Assembly: GCA_045046905.1 (NCBI GenBank)
Contig: JASFYU010000187.1
Span: 1-27,458 of the forward strand
Reading direction: 5' to 3'
Source of the DNA: JASFYU01 sp045046905
GTDB lineage: Bacteria > Bacteroidota > Bacteroidia > Flavobacteriales > Flavobacteriaceae
DNA: 27,458 bases
Position 1 is the first letter of the stretch. Every line of letters begins with the position of its first letter. Shown here one piece after another: positions 8,541 to 17,756 of the stretch. The notes below the pieces were generated by a model, which saw nothing but the letters and a program-made list of their open reading frames with translations, did not search any database and was not told the DNA's origin. The position numbers and the translations under genes were made by a program.

Positions 8541-8594
8541 TGCTATCTAGTATTTTTACTGAATCATCAACAATTTATAAATTATTGTTATTAA

Positions 8595-10139
8595 ATGAAG
8601 CTTTTTAATGCCGAGCAAATATATGCCGCTGATACGTTTACAATAGAGAAACAGGAGATAAGTAGTACTGAACTTATGGAAAGGGCTGCGATTCAGCTTT
8701 TTGACTGGATGGATATGCGCATGCAGGGAGCCCCAGTTAAGATTCACTTGTTTTGTGGCATAGGTAATAATGGCGGTGATGGTATTGCATTGGCTAGGCA
8801 CCTTCAGGAACATGGGTATAATATAGTCGTATATGTAGTAAACTATAGTAAGAAGCGTTCTAAAGACTTTCTGATTAACCTAGAAAGATTGAAAGATCGA
8901 AAAATATGGCCTGCTTTTTTAGAAGCGAGCACAGCTTTTCCTGAAATCGGAAAAGATGATATTATTGTTGATGCCATTTTTGGAATTGGACTTAACCGGC
9001 CACCGGCGAAGTGGGTAGTTGATTTGATTGAACATCTTCATGAATCGGATGCTTTTACGCTTTCTGTTGATATTCCTTCGGGCCTGTTTACGAATAAGGT
9101 GCCATCCAATAAAAAAGCTGTTGTTCAAGCCAATTATGTATTGAGCTTTCAAACGGCCAAGTTGGTATTTTTTCTTCCTGAAACTGGTATTTATAGTAAT
9201 CAATGGGAGGTTATGGATATTGGCTTGGATCCAGAATTTTTGACTGATACGGAAACCGATTATGAACTTATCGGAAAAAATGAAATACTTCCTTTTTATA
9301 TTCCAAGGGAGAAATTTTCACATAAAGGTACTTATGGCCATTCTGTAATTATCGGCGGAAGCTATGGAAAAATCGGAGCGGTAATTATGGCTTCTAAGGC
9401 CTGTTTACATGCAGGAAGTGGATTGGTGACTTCCTATGTTCCGCAATGCGGATATTTGCCCTTACAAACGGCTTTGCCAGAAATAATGGTCAGTACTGAT
9501 TCTAATGATAAGAGTATATCTAGTATTGTTATAGATAGTTCTGCAACGGCGGTAGGAATAGGTGTCGGAATGGGAATGGAGAAGATAACGGTACAGGCAT
9601 TTTCAAAGTTTCTAGACCGTAATAAAGCTCCTCTTATTATTGATGCTGACGCTTTGAACATTCTCGCTAAAAATACGAAAATGCTTAAAAAGCTGCCTCC
9701 ACAGACGATTTTGACCCCACACCCCAAGGAATTGGAACGATTAGTCGGAAAATGGAAAGATGATTTTGATAAGCTTGAGCGGACGAAGGTATTTTCAAAA
9801 AAATATGATTGTATTGTTATAATTAAGGGGGCGCATACATGTACACTATATGATAATAAAGGATATATCAACAGTACTGGCAACCCAGGCATGGCCACTG
9901 CCGGTAGTGGAGATGTGCTCACAGGAGTGATTACGGGCCTAATCTCTCAAGGGTATGAACCTTTAAAAGCAGCAATTTTTGGGGTGTATATACATGGTAA
10001 AGCGGGTGATATCGCTATGGAGAGCACGGGATACCAAGCTTTGACCGCATCAGGTATTATCGATGCCATCGGCAGCGCATATCTAAGCTTGTTTCATATG
10101 CCCGAAGCTTCAGAAACTGAAGATAAAAAAGAGGAATAA
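8595..10139 (+). CDS. nnr: Bifunctional NAD(P)H-hydrate epimerase / ADP-dependent NAD(P)H-hydrate dehydratase
   Basis: The 514-residue protein joins two domains. The N-terminal YjeF_N epimerase domain (about 1-215) has CGIGNNGGDGIALARHL near 54 and the DAIFGIGLNRP loop; it interconverts R- and S-NAD(P)HX. The C-terminal ribokinase-fold dehydratase domain (about 240-505) has GHSVIIGGSYGKIGA near 250, ILTPHPKELERL and the nucleotide-binding NPGMATAGSGDVLTGVI near 430, and uses ADP to dehydrate S-NAD(P)HX. Together they repair damaged nicotinamide cofactors in the cytoplasm. The gene diverges from thrA across 266 bases and ends only 19 bases before the convergent small gene at 10159. Confidence 0.96.
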   Translation: MKLFNAEQIYAADTFTIEKQEISSTELMERAAIQLFDWMDMRMQGAPVKIHLFCGIGNNGGDGIALARHLQEHGYNIVVYVVNYSKKRSKDFLINLERLKDRKIWPAFLEASTAFPEIGKDDIIVDAIFGIGLNRPPAKWVVDLIEHLHESDAFTLSVDIPSGLFTNKVPSNKKAVVQANYVLSFQTAKLVFFLPETGIYSNQWEVMDIGLDPEFLTDTETDYELIGKNEILPFYIPREKFSHKGTYGHSVIIGGSYGKIGAVIMASKACLHAGSGLVTSYVPQCGYLPLQTALPEIMVSTDSNDKSISSIVIDSSATAVGIGVGMGMEKITVQAFSKFLDRNKAPLIIDADALNILAKNTKMLKKLPPQTILTPHPKELERLVGKWKDDFDKLERTKVFSKKYDCIVIIKGAHTCTLYDNKGYINSTGNPGMATAGSGDVLTGVITGLISQGYEPLKAAIFGVYIHGKAGDIAMESTGYQALTASGIIDAIGSAYLSLFHMPEASETEDKKEE

Positions 10140-10158
10140 GCCCCAGGTGTTATCCTAA

Positions 10159-10566
10159 CTATGAATATTTATTGTTAACCCTTCTTTTGACCCAGGCAAG
10201 AGCATTTTCATACTCGATAAAGAATTTCATCGGTTTTTTATAGAATAACTTTTCTATTTTAAAATTGTGCATATCAATTTCTTTGACCGATACAACAGCA
10301 ATGGCCTTGAGGTTGTCTAACTCACGTAAATAGGTATATATGGTAGGGTCAATGGCATAGGAGTGCTTACGTAGACTGATGTACCCAAAGTTCTTCTCTC
10401 TGAAGTGTATTTCGGAAATACCTATTATTTGATACGCTCTCTCGAGGGTTAGTGTAGCTCCTTCTTCGAAAATTGCTACCATATAATTTTCATATACCTG
10501 TATAGTTCCGATATCCAATTGATACTCTCTGACGATTATTGTCTTTCTTGGTTGTCCCACTTTCAT
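10159..10566 (-). CDS. Conserved hypothetical protein, SpoIIAA/STAS-like
   Basis: A 135-residue soluble protein without signal peptide or membrane segment. Alternating strands and helices are suggested: GTIQVYENYMVAIF, a helix with LTLERAYQIIG, then NFGYISLRKHSYAIDPTIYTYL, KAIAVVSV, and the last helix NALAWVKRR. The layout, with a YENYMVA strand, a HSYAIDP loop and a late IEKLFYKKP segment, resembles small flavobacterial proteins of SpoIIAA/STAS-like fold. That is my recollection of the family, not a search result, and no function can be assigned. It has a good promoter of its own and converges on nnr. Confidence 0.75.
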   Translation of the reverse strand: MKVGQPRKTIIVREYQLDIGTIQVYENYMVAIFEEGATLTLERAYQIIGISEIHFREKNFGYISLRKHSYAIDPTIYTYLRELDNLKAIAVVSVKEIDMHNFKIEKLFYKKPMKFFIEYENALAWVKRRVNNKYS

Positions 10567-10590
10567 TTCGTATAGTTATAGTGTCTGAGA

Positions 10591-10623
10591 CGAAAGTAGA
10601 GGTAACTCAAGGCATTTTACAAA
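10591..10623 (-). promoter_or_regulatory. Promoter of the SpoIIAA-like gene
   Basis: On the minus strand TTTG (10620-10623) is followed after 21 bases by TACTTTCG (10591-10598), seven of eight matches to the TAnnTTTG scheme. The box lies 24 bases before the ATG. Confidence 0.5.
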
Positions 10624-10745
10624 AAATTAGATTAAAGGTCTATATATCGTTTATACTGCTTATCACTGGCTTTTAACGTGTTTTAATCAAAAAGAATTCC
10701 CCTAGGTTCTGGCTCAGGGTTTCCTATGTACCTCTCCTAGGGAGA

Positions 10746-10770
10746 GCCTGCCTGGGGGCAAAGGCAGGGT
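10746..10770. repeat. REP-like palindrome, copy B
   Basis: CCTGCC (10747-10752) pairs with GGCAGG (10763-10768) around a 10-base loop. It is nearly the same as the copy at 3413-3436; differences are two bases in the loop and one after the stem. An ACCTC motif precedes it at 10730. Confidence 0.6.
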
Positions 10771-10820
10771 CGGAACTTCCTTTTTACAATTCCGGCTGAG
10801 GTAAAATACCAAATTTCGGT

Positions 10821-10840
10821 TTTTGGCCCTAAGGCCAAAA
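10821..10840. repeat. Perfect 8-bp inverted repeat
   Basis: TTTTGGCC and GGCCAAAA flank a CTAA loop. It may be part of the same composite intergenic repeat as copy B. Neither side has a T-run of terminator type. Confidence 0.45.
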
Positions 10841-10929
10841 TGAAACTGGCGAAATACCTACTATGGCTCTCCTTGGAGATAGTCGGTTTTAAGAAATTTT
10901 TTATTTCTTGAAATATTAATTTAGGGCAT

Positions 10930-10961
10930 AAAAAAAGGGAGTCCTGTAAATGAACTCCCTT
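10930..10961 (-). terminator. Intrinsic terminator of clpC
   Basis: On the minus strand the stem GGGAGT / ACTCCC (10954-10959 with 10937-10942) has an 11-base loop and is followed by seven T residues. It begins about 25 bases after the clpC stop. Confidence 0.8.
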
Positions 10962-10983
10962 ATGATAAACTTCTTACGTTTTT

Positions 10984-13533
10984 CTATGTTTTGGAAGATT
11001 TCTCAGACTTTTTGATTTTTATGGTGAGTTCTTCTTTCTTCTTGTCAAGATCCATATAAATACTGTCGCCTTCTTCTAGTTTCGAATTAACTATTTCCTC
11101 TGCCAGAGCGTCTTCGATATATTTCTGAATGGCTCTTTTTAATGGTCTGGCACCAAATTGTTTGTCAAATCCTTTTTCAGCGATATAATCCTTCGCCCTG
11201 TCAGTCAGATGCAGCGTATACCCTATATCTTTGATTCGCGCAAATAATTTGCGTAATTCGATATCGATAATTTTATGAATATCTTCCCTTTCTAATGGGT
11301 TGAATACGATGACATCGTCGATTCTGTTCAAAAATTCAGGAGCAAATGCCTTTTTCAATGCACTTTCGATAACTCCTTTCTGGTAGGAGTCTGCCTGTTC
11401 TTTTTTTGCCGAAGTGCCAAAGCCGACCCCTTGTCCGAAATCTTTTAATTGTCGTGAACCTATATTGGAGGTCATAATGATTATTGAATTTCGGAAATCT
11501 ATCTTTCTACCCAGACTATCTGTCAGGAATCCATCGTCTAAAACCTGAAGAAGCATATTAAAAACATCGGGGTGTGCCTTTTCTACCTCGTCTAATAGGA
11601 TAACGGAATAAGGTTTGCGACGTACCTTTTCGGTCAATTGCCCGCCTTCTTCATAACCTACATATCCTGGAGGAGCCCCTACTAGCCTCGAAATAGCGAA
11701 TTTTTCCATGTATTCGCTCATATCGATACGAATGAGTGCATCTTCCGAATCGAACAATTCTTGGGCCAAGACCTTGGCCAATTGCGTTTTGCCAATCCCG
11801 GTCTGACCTAAGAAAATAAATGAGCCTATGGGTTTGTTCGGGTCTTTAAGTCCGGCTCTATTTCGTTGAATGGCCTTGGCTACCTTGGCCACGGCCTCAT
11901 CTTGTCCTATGACATTGGCCTTTATAAGATTAGGTAATTCAGCAAGTTTGTTGCTTTCGGTCTGTGCAATCCTGTTTACGGGAATACCGCTCATCATCGA
12001 TACTACATCTGCAACATTGTCTTCGCTGACAATCTCTTTATGTAACTTACTGTCCTCTTCCCATTTTTCTTGCGCTATAGACAGCTCTTTCTCTAATCTT
12101 TTTTCGTCATCTCTTAATTTGGCCGCCTCCTCATATTTTTGTTTTTTGACAACGCTGTTTTTTAACTCCCTAACGTCATCCAATTGTTTTTCGAGTTCTA
12201 GAATTTGCTTAGGAACATCCATATTGATTATATGTACACGAGAACCGGCTTCATCTAGGGCATCTATTGCTTTGTCAGGTAAAAATCGATCTGTCATGTA
12301 TCGGTGGGTCAGTTTCACACAGGCAATGATAGCTTCGTCGGTGTACCTGACATTATGGTGGTCCTCATATTTCTCCTTTATATTTTGGAGAATTTCGATG
12401 GTTTCGTCTACCGAGGTAGGTTCTACGATTACTTTTTGAAAACGGCGTTCCAAAGCACCGTCCTTTTCAATATATTGTCGGTATTCGTCAAGGGTAGTCG
12501 CCCCGATACATTGAATTTCACCTCTAGCCAAGGCAGGTTTGAGCATGTTAGAAGCATCTAGGCTTCCGGTCGCTCCCCCCGCACCAACGATGGTATGTAT
12601 CTCGTCGATAAATAAAATAACCTCATCATTCTTTTCAAGCTCGTTCATGACGGCCTTCATGCGTTCCTCGAATTGTCCGCGATATTTTGTTCCTGCGACC
12701 AAGGAGGCTAAATCTAAAGTTACCACCCGCTTGTTATAAAGTATGCGTGATACCTTCTTGTCGATAATGCGGAGGGCAAGCCCTTCGGCTATTGCGCTTT
12801 TACCGACCCCTGGTTCGCCAATCAATAACGGATTGTTCTTTTTTCTTCTACTGAGTATCTGTGAAACCCTTTCTATCTCCTTTTCTCTTCCTACAACAGG
12901 GTCCAAGCGATTTTCTTCGGCCATTTTTGTAAGATCTCTGCCAAAGTTGTCAAGTACTGGGGTTTTAGATTTCTTGTTTCCTTTTTGTACCGAAGTTGCC
13001 CCAAAAGTACTTTCCTTGCCTTCGCCGGGATCATCGGAGTCACTAGGAAAAGATTCAGATGTCGGTACATCGATTATATCATCATCACTGGTAATCATAA
13101 ATTTGAACTGCTCCTTTACGCCATCGTAATCCACCTTTAATTTGTGGAGTAATTTTGTCGTAGGGTCATTCTCATTTCTTAAAATGCAGAGCAATAAATG
13201 TGCTGTATTTATCGATGAACTTTGGAAGAGTTTTGCCTCGAGAAAAGTAGTTTTCAATGCACGCTCCGCCTGTCTAGTCAAATGAAGGTTCTTTTTGTCT
13301 TTCTGTATACCACTTGGGTTTGGATTCGATGGACTTAGTATTTCGACCTTTCGCCTCAAATGATCCAAATCAACCTCCAGAGCGTCCAAAATACTAATTG
13401 CTTTGCCATTGCCGTCACGTAAAAGACCCAGCATCAAATGCTCGGTGCCAATGAAGTCATGGCCAAGTCGTAACGCTTCCTCTTTACTGTACGCAATTAC
13501 ATCTTTTACCCGAGGCGAAAAATTATCATCCAT
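10984..13533 (-). CDS. clpC: ATP-dependent Clp protease ATP-binding subunit ClpC
   Basis: The 849-residue AAA+ unfoldase has the ClpC architecture. A double Clp_N repeat (about 1-145) is followed by an acidic linker, then a first ATPase domain with GEPGVGKSA near 240 and LFIDEIHTIVGAG. A UVR-type coiled middle segment (about 450-490, KYEEAAKLRDDEKRLEKEL) separates it from a second ATPase domain with GQTGIGKT near 579 and VILLDEVEKAHPDVFN. A VGF tripeptide near 701 (GQGVGFGTS) matches the ClpP-docking loop, so it should feed substrates to ClpP. The second Walker A has Gln where Pro is usual, still within GxxxxGKT. ClpP is not in the window. The gene diverges from gyrA across 258 bases. Confidence 0.97.
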   Translation of the reverse strand: MDDNFSPRVKDVIAYSKEEALRLGHDFIGTEHLMLGLLRDGNGKAISILDALEVDLDHLRRKVEILSPSNPNPSGIQKDKKNLHLTRQAERALKTTFLEAKLFQSSSINTAHLLLCILRNENDPTTKLLHKLKVDYDGVKEQFKFMITSDDDIIDVPTSESFPSDSDDPGEGKESTFGATSVQKGNKKSKTPVLDNFGRDLTKMAEENRLDPVVGREKEIERVSQILSRRKKNNPLLIGEPGVGKSAIAEGLALRIIDKKVSRILYNKRVVTLDLASLVAGTKYRGQFEERMKAVMNELEKNDEVILFIDEIHTIVGAGGATGSLDASNMLKPALARGEIQCIGATTLDEYRQYIEKDGALERRFQKVIVEPTSVDETIEILQNIKEKYEDHHNVRYTDEAIIACVKLTHRYMTDRFLPDKAIDALDEAGSRVHIINMDVPKQILELEKQLDDVRELKNSVVKKQKYEEAAKLRDDEKRLEKELSIAQEKWEEDSKLHKEIVSEDNVADVVSMMSGIPVNRIAQTESNKLAELPNLIKANVIGQDEAVAKVAKAIQRNRAGLKDPNKPIGSFIFLGQTGIGKTQLAKVLAQELFDSEDALIRIDMSEYMEKFAISRLVGAPPGYVGYEEGGQLTEKVRRKPYSVILLDEVEKAHPDVFNMLLQVLDDGFLTDSLGRKIDFRNSIIIMTSNIGSRQLKDFGQGVGFGTSAKKEQADSYQKGVIESALKKAFAPEFLNRIDDVIVFNPLEREDIHKIIDIELRKLFARIKDIGYTLHLTDRAKDYIAEKGFDKQFGARPLKRAIQKYIEDALAEEIVNSKLEEGDSIYMDLDKKKEELTIKIKKSEKSSKT

Positions 13534-13725
13534 AAACTATCCTTATTCGGTTATAAAATTAGTGAATCTAGGTCAATCTCGTGCAAATACTATACCTATA
13601 TTCGACAAACTAGTCCTAAATGACGAAAAAAGCGTCGATTTACAAAATAATTAACAACCTAATTATCAACTAAAACAAGGGCTGGAAGTGTTAATAAATA
13701 GTTGAATAAAGTATGTGATAGGTGC

Positions 13726-13754
13726 TTTGAAGGTCGTGATTTTATGTATATTGG
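13726..13754 (+). promoter_or_regulatory. Candidate promoter of gyrA
   Basis: TTTG (13726-13729) and TATATTGG (13747-13754) are 17 bases apart, close to TTTG-N17-23-TAnnTTTG with one mismatch. The gyrA ATG follows 37 bases downstream. Confidence 0.5.
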
Positions 13755-13791
13755 CTTGCTTTTAACTAAAATAAATACATAAGATTTTCAA

Positions 13792-16317
13792 ATGGCGGAA
13801 GGAGAAAAAGTGATACAAATCAACATCGAGGATGAAATGAAATCTGCTTACATTGACTATTCAATGTCGGTCATTGTGTCACGTGCATTACCCGATGTCA
13901 GAGACGGGCTAAAGCCGGTGCACCGAAGAGTTTTATACGGCATGCATGAGTTGGGTGTTCGCTCTGGAAGTGCGCATAAAAAGTCTGCTCGTATTGTTGG
14001 TGAGGTCTTGGGTAAGTATCACCCACATGGTGATACTTCAGTGTATGATTCTATGGTGCGTATGGCCCAAGAATGGAGTTTACGTTATATGTTGGTCGAT
14101 GGTCAGGGTAACTTTGGGTCAGTCGATGGTGACAGCCCTGCAGCGATGCGTTATACCGAGGCACGGATGCGCAAGATCGCAGATGATATGTTAGTGGATA
14201 TTGATAAAGATACTGTAGACCATCAACTCAATTTTGATGACTCTTTGCAGGAGCCTACGGTGCTTCCGACCAGAGTGCCCAATTTATTGATAAACGGGGC
14301 TTCAGGTATTGCCGTGGGGATGGCTACTAATATGCCCCCACATAATCTTTCGGAGGTAGTCGATGGTACCATCGCCTATATTGACAATAATGATATCGAA
14401 ATAGATGAGCTGATTACACATATTAAGGCTCCCGATTTTCCGACAGGTGGTATTATATACGGTTATGATGGGGTCAAAGAGGCCTTTCACACAGGTAGGG
14501 GAAGGGTAGTCGTGAGAGCGAAGGCCACTTTCGAAGAAGTTCAAGGAAGGGAATGTATTATTGTTACTGAAATACCCTATCAGGTCAATAAAGCGGATAT
14601 GATTAAGAAAACCGCTGATCTGGTCAATGAAAAGAAAATAGAAGGTATTTCAAGTATTCGCGATGAATCAGATAGAAAAGGTATGCGGATTGTGTACATT
14701 CTTAAAAGAGATGCCATACCTAATATTGTACTCAATACCTTATATAAGCATACGGCACTGCAATCTTCTTTTAGTGTAAACAATATTGCGCTGGTGAAAG
14801 GACGACCACAGTTGCTAAATGTCAAGGAGATGATTCATTATTTTGTGGAACATCGTCATGAAGTTGTGGTACGGCGTACAAAATTCGAGCTTAAAAAGGC
14901 GGAAGATAGAGCACATATTCTAGAAGGGCTTATTATCGCCTCGGATAATATTGATGAAGTCATTTCAATTATAAGAGCATCTTCCAATGCCGATGAGGCA
15001 AGGGCCAATTTAATCGAACGTTTTAAACTTTCGGAGGTTCAGTCCAAGGCCATTGTAGAAATGCGTTTGCGTCAGCTGACGGGTCTAGAACAAGACAAGT
15101 TGCGATTAGAGTATGATGAGATCATTAAGACCATTGTTGATTTGAAAGATATTTTAAGCAATGAAGAGCGTAGAATGCAAATCATTAAGGATGAACTTAT
15201 GGTCATCAAGGATAAATATGGTGATGAGAGACGTTCTGAAATTAACTTCGCTGGTGGAGACCTGAGTATTGAGGATATGATACCAGATGAGCAGGTGGTA
15301 ATAACCATTTCTCATGCGGGTTACATAAAAAGAACGCCACTTACCGAGTATAAGACACAAAATAGGGGAGGGGTAGGTCAAAAAGCTTCTTCGACGCGAA
15401 ATGAAGATTTCTTGGAGCATCTTTTTGTTGGTACCAACCATCAATATATGTTGTTCTTTACCCAAAAGGGAAAATGTTTTTGGATGCGGGTCTATGAAAT
15501 TCCAGAGGGTAGTAAAACATCGAAGGGCAGAGCGATTCAAAACCTTATCAATATAGAAAATGATGATAAGGTCAAAGCTTTTATTTGTACCCAGGATTTA
15601 AAGAATGAGGAATATGTAAATAGCCATTATGTCATTATGGCGACTAAAAGGGGAACGGTCAAAAAGACCTCTCTAGAGCAATATTCCAGACCGCGCCAAA
15701 ATGGCATCAATGCTATAGGTATAAAAGATGGTGACGAATTATTGGAAGCCAAGCTTACCACTGGTACAAGTCAAATATTCTTGGGCCTAAAATCAGGAAA
15801 AGCCATTCGGTTCGAAGAGAGTAAAACAAGGCCAATGGGAAGAGGTGCCTCAGGGGTTAGAGGTATACGGTTGGCCAATGAAAAAGATGAGGTAATAGGT
15901 ATGGTGTCGGTTCATGATATGGATGATAATATTCTTGTGGTCTCAGCGAATGGCTATGGAAAACGATCTAGTATAGATGACTACAGAATTACCAATAGGG
16001 GAGGAAAAGGAGTCAAGACCATATCTATTACTGAGAAAACGGGAGGACTTGTTGCTATAAAAAATGTAACTAATTCTGATGACCTTATGATTATAAATAG
16101 ATCAGGAATCGCGATACGAATGAGTATTGAGGATCTTAGAGTCATGGGTAGGGCTACCCAAGGAGTAAAGCTAATCAATATAAAGGGAGATGATTCTATA
16201 GCGGCGGTTGCAAAGGTGATGAAAGATGATGATGAAGTTGAAGTTGTCGATGTTCTTGATATAGAGGTAGATACCGAGAACGGCACGGCTATTGATAATG
16301 AGGGTACTGAAGAATAA
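13792..16317 (+). CDS. gyrA: DNA gyrase subunit A
   Basis: The 841-residue protein starts its breakage-reunion domain with YSMSVIVSRALPDVRDGLKP (23-42). The catalytic tyrosine is Tyr121 in MRYTEARM. The quinolone-resistance region reads HPHGDTSVYD, giving Thr82 and Asp86 at the positions equivalent to E. coli Ser83 and Asp87. The C-terminal beta-pinwheel carries repeated NRGGxG / GRGxxGVR-type blades and a GyrA-box-like QNRGGVGQKA near 520-530, which separates it from ParC. The tail is acidic. With GyrB (not in the window) it introduces negative supercoils with ATP. The TPR gene follows after 37 bases and is likely co-transcribed. Confidence 0.97.
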   Translation: MAEGEKVIQINIEDEMKSAYIDYSMSVIVSRALPDVRDGLKPVHRRVLYGMHELGVRSGSAHKKSARIVGEVLGKYHPHGDTSVYDSMVRMAQEWSLRYMLVDGQGNFGSVDGDSPAAMRYTEARMRKIADDMLVDIDKDTVDHQLNFDDSLQEPTVLPTRVPNLLINGASGIAVGMATNMPPHNLSEVVDGTIAYIDNNDIEIDELITHIKAPDFPTGGIIYGYDGVKEAFHTGRGRVVVRAKATFEEVQGRECIIVTEIPYQVNKADMIKKTADLVNEKKIEGISSIRDESDRKGMRIVYILKRDAIPNIVLNTLYKHTALQSSFSVNNIALVKGRPQLLNVKEMIHYFVEHRHEVVVRRTKFELKKAEDRAHILEGLIIASDNIDEVISIIRASSNADEARANLIERFKLSEVQSKAIVEMRLRQLTGLEQDKLRLEYDEIIKTIVDLKDILSNEERRMQIIKDELMVIKDKYGDERRSEINFAGGDLSIEDMIPDEQVVITISHAGYIKRTPLTEYKTQNRGGVGQKASSTRNEDFLEHLFVGTNHQYMLFFTQKGKCFWMRVYEIPEGSKTSKGRAIQNLINIENDDKVKAFICTQDLKNEEYVNSHYVIMATKRGTVKKTSLEQYSRPRQNGINAIGIKDGDELLEAKLTTGTSQIFLGLKSGKAIRFEESKTRPMGRGASGVRGIRLANEKDEVIGMVSVHDMDDNILVVSANGYGKRSSIDDYRITNRGGKGVKTISITEKTGGLVAIKNVTNSDDLMIINRSGIAIRMSIEDLRVMGRATQGVKLINIKGDDSIAAVAKVMKDDDEVEVVDVLDIEVDTENGTAIDNEGTEE

Positions 16318-16354
16318 ATAATCGTAACACTAATTTATTATAATTTAATCAAAA

Positions 16355-17617
16355 ATGAAAACTAAGATTCTAATACTGGCTGCCCTGTCATTTACAATGA
16401 TAGGGTTTGCTCAAAAAAATGAAATAAAAGCGGCAGAAAAAGCGCTAAAAACCGGAAGTTCCGAAAAAGCTAAAACTACACTAGAAGGTGTTGCGGGAAT
16501 GATTTCTGGAGCCGATGATAAACTTAAGGCGCATTATTACTTTGTACGAGGTCGCGCATATGCCGATTTAGCAAAGAAAGGTGATTTTAGTGCTTTTGAG
16601 GAGGCAGTTTCTTCCTTTAGAGACGTAATGGAAGTTGAAGAAAAAAGTGGAAAATCGAAATACTCAGGAGATGCAAAGCAGCAACTGACCGCTCTTTCTG
16701 GAGATTTGGTAAACTCCGCTATCAAGGATAATGGGGAGCAGAAATTTAAAGAAGCCGCTGAAAAGCTGTACACGAGTTATAAAATCAGCCCAAAAGACAC
16801 CTCTTATTTGTATTATGCAGCAAGTAGTGCAGTTAATGGTGGTGAGTACGAACAGGCGCTGATGTATTACAATGAATTGCAAGAAGTCGGCTATGATGGA
16901 AGCGGTATTACCTATAAGGCTACCAATATAGAATCGGGTGAAGTCGAGGAAATGGACAAGACTCAGCGAGACCTTATGGTGAAGTCTAGTTCATATAAGG
17001 ATCCGGTCGATGAAAAAATACCATCTAAAAAAGGAGAGATAGTAAAGAACATAGCCTTGATATACACGCAACTCGGGCAAGACGAAAAGGCAGTAGAAGC
17101 CTATAAGGCGGCTAGGGAAAACGACCCAAAAGATGTTAACTTGATTCTAAATCAAGCCAATCTTTACTACAAAATGGGCGATAAGGAAAAATTCAAATCT
17201 TTGCAGGCCGAAGCAGCTGCACTAGCTCCTGATAATCCGGATCTACATTACAATATGGGGGTGATAAATATGGAGCAAGGCAATATTAAAGAAGCGAGAG
17301 TAGCCTTTAACAAAGCTTTGGAAATCAACCCAGGATATACAAATGCCCAATTGAACCTTTCAACAACCTACGTAAACGAGGGGAACGGCCTTATAGATGA
17401 AATGAATTCTTTGGGTAATTCAAGGGCTGATATAGCTAGGTATGATGAGCTCAAGGCCCAGAAAGATAGTTTGTTCCTCGATGGCTCAAAGATTTTGGAA
17501 GAGTCCTTAAAGTTAAACCCTGATAACCAAGGTATTTTAGAGCAATTGAAGAATATATACGGTGCTATGGGAGACGAGGAAAACTTCTTGCGCATCAAAA
17601 AATTATTGGGAGAATAA
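16355..17617 (+). CDS. Exported tetratricopeptide-repeat protein
   Basis: A 420-residue protein with a signal peptide: MKTKILILAALSFTMIGFAQ, a short basic start, a hydrophobic core and likely cleavage after GFA, leaving Gln at the new end. It should be periplasmic or envelope-associated. Several TPR units are visible: YEQALMYYNEL near 170, KNIALIYTQLGQDEKAVEAY near 232, and the best matched pair LHYNMGVINMEQGNIKEARV / AFNKALEINPGYTNAQLNL near 296-328. TPRs mediate protein contacts; the partner is unknown. It sits downstream of gyrA and ends at a clear terminator. Confidence 0.88.
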   Translation: MKTKILILAALSFTMIGFAQKNEIKAAEKALKTGSSEKAKTTLEGVAGMISGADDKLKAHYYFVRGRAYADLAKKGDFSAFEEAVSSFRDVMEVEEKSGKSKYSGDAKQQLTALSGDLVNSAIKDNGEQKFKEAAEKLYTSYKISPKDTSYLYYAASSAVNGGEYEQALMYYNELQEVGYDGSGITYKATNIESGEVEEMDKTQRDLMVKSSSYKDPVDEKIPSKKGEIVKNIALIYTQLGQDEKAVEAYKAARENDPKDVNLILNQANLYYKMGDKEKFKSLQAEAAALAPDNPDLHYNMGVINMEQGNIKEARVAFNKALEINPGYTNAQLNLSTTYVNEGNGLIDEMNSLGNSRADIARYDELKAQKDSLFLDGSKILEESLKLNPDNQGILEQLKNIYGAMGDEENFLRIKKLLGE

Positions 17618-17641
17618 TTTCAGAATAATATAGTATACGTT

Positions 17642-17679
17642 AAACCTCTTGAGCCTTACGGTGAAGGAGGTTTTTTTTT
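17642..17679 (+). terminator. Intrinsic terminator after the TPR gene
   Basis: AAACCTC (17642-17648) pairs with GAGGTTT (17667-17673) and runs into nine T residues (17671-17679). It lies 25 bases after the TPR stop and should end the gyrA-TPR transcript. Confidence 0.75.
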
Positions 17680-17756
17680 GTAACTATTTAGGCGAGTGAT
17701 TTTAAACTTAGTTCGACCTAAGATAAAATTGACTTTGGGTGAGCAGTTACTCTTTT

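Larger units (their letters stand above)
10567..10983. other. 417-base gap rich in palindromes
   Basis: The gap lies upstream of the leftward SpoIIAA-like gene and downstream of leftward clpC. It holds the promoter at 10591-10623, a CTCTCC-tag-GGAGAG hairpin (about 10732-10746), the REP-like palindrome copy B (10746-10770), a perfect 8-bp hairpin at 10821-10840, a further TCTCC-TT-GGAGA palindrome near 10868-10880, and the clpC terminator. No gene is visible on either strand. Confidence 0.6.

Noticed and set aside
11785..11810. Gln for Pro in the second Walker A of ClpC as a loss of function
   Set aside because: The essential GxxxxGKT pattern is intact and the rest of the ATPase domain is normal.
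14029..14052. Thr82 in the GyrA quinolone-resistance region as a resistance mutation
   Set aside because: Thr at the position of E. coli Ser83 is the natural residue in several bacteria, for example Pseudomonas, so it cannot be called a mutation without a close reference.
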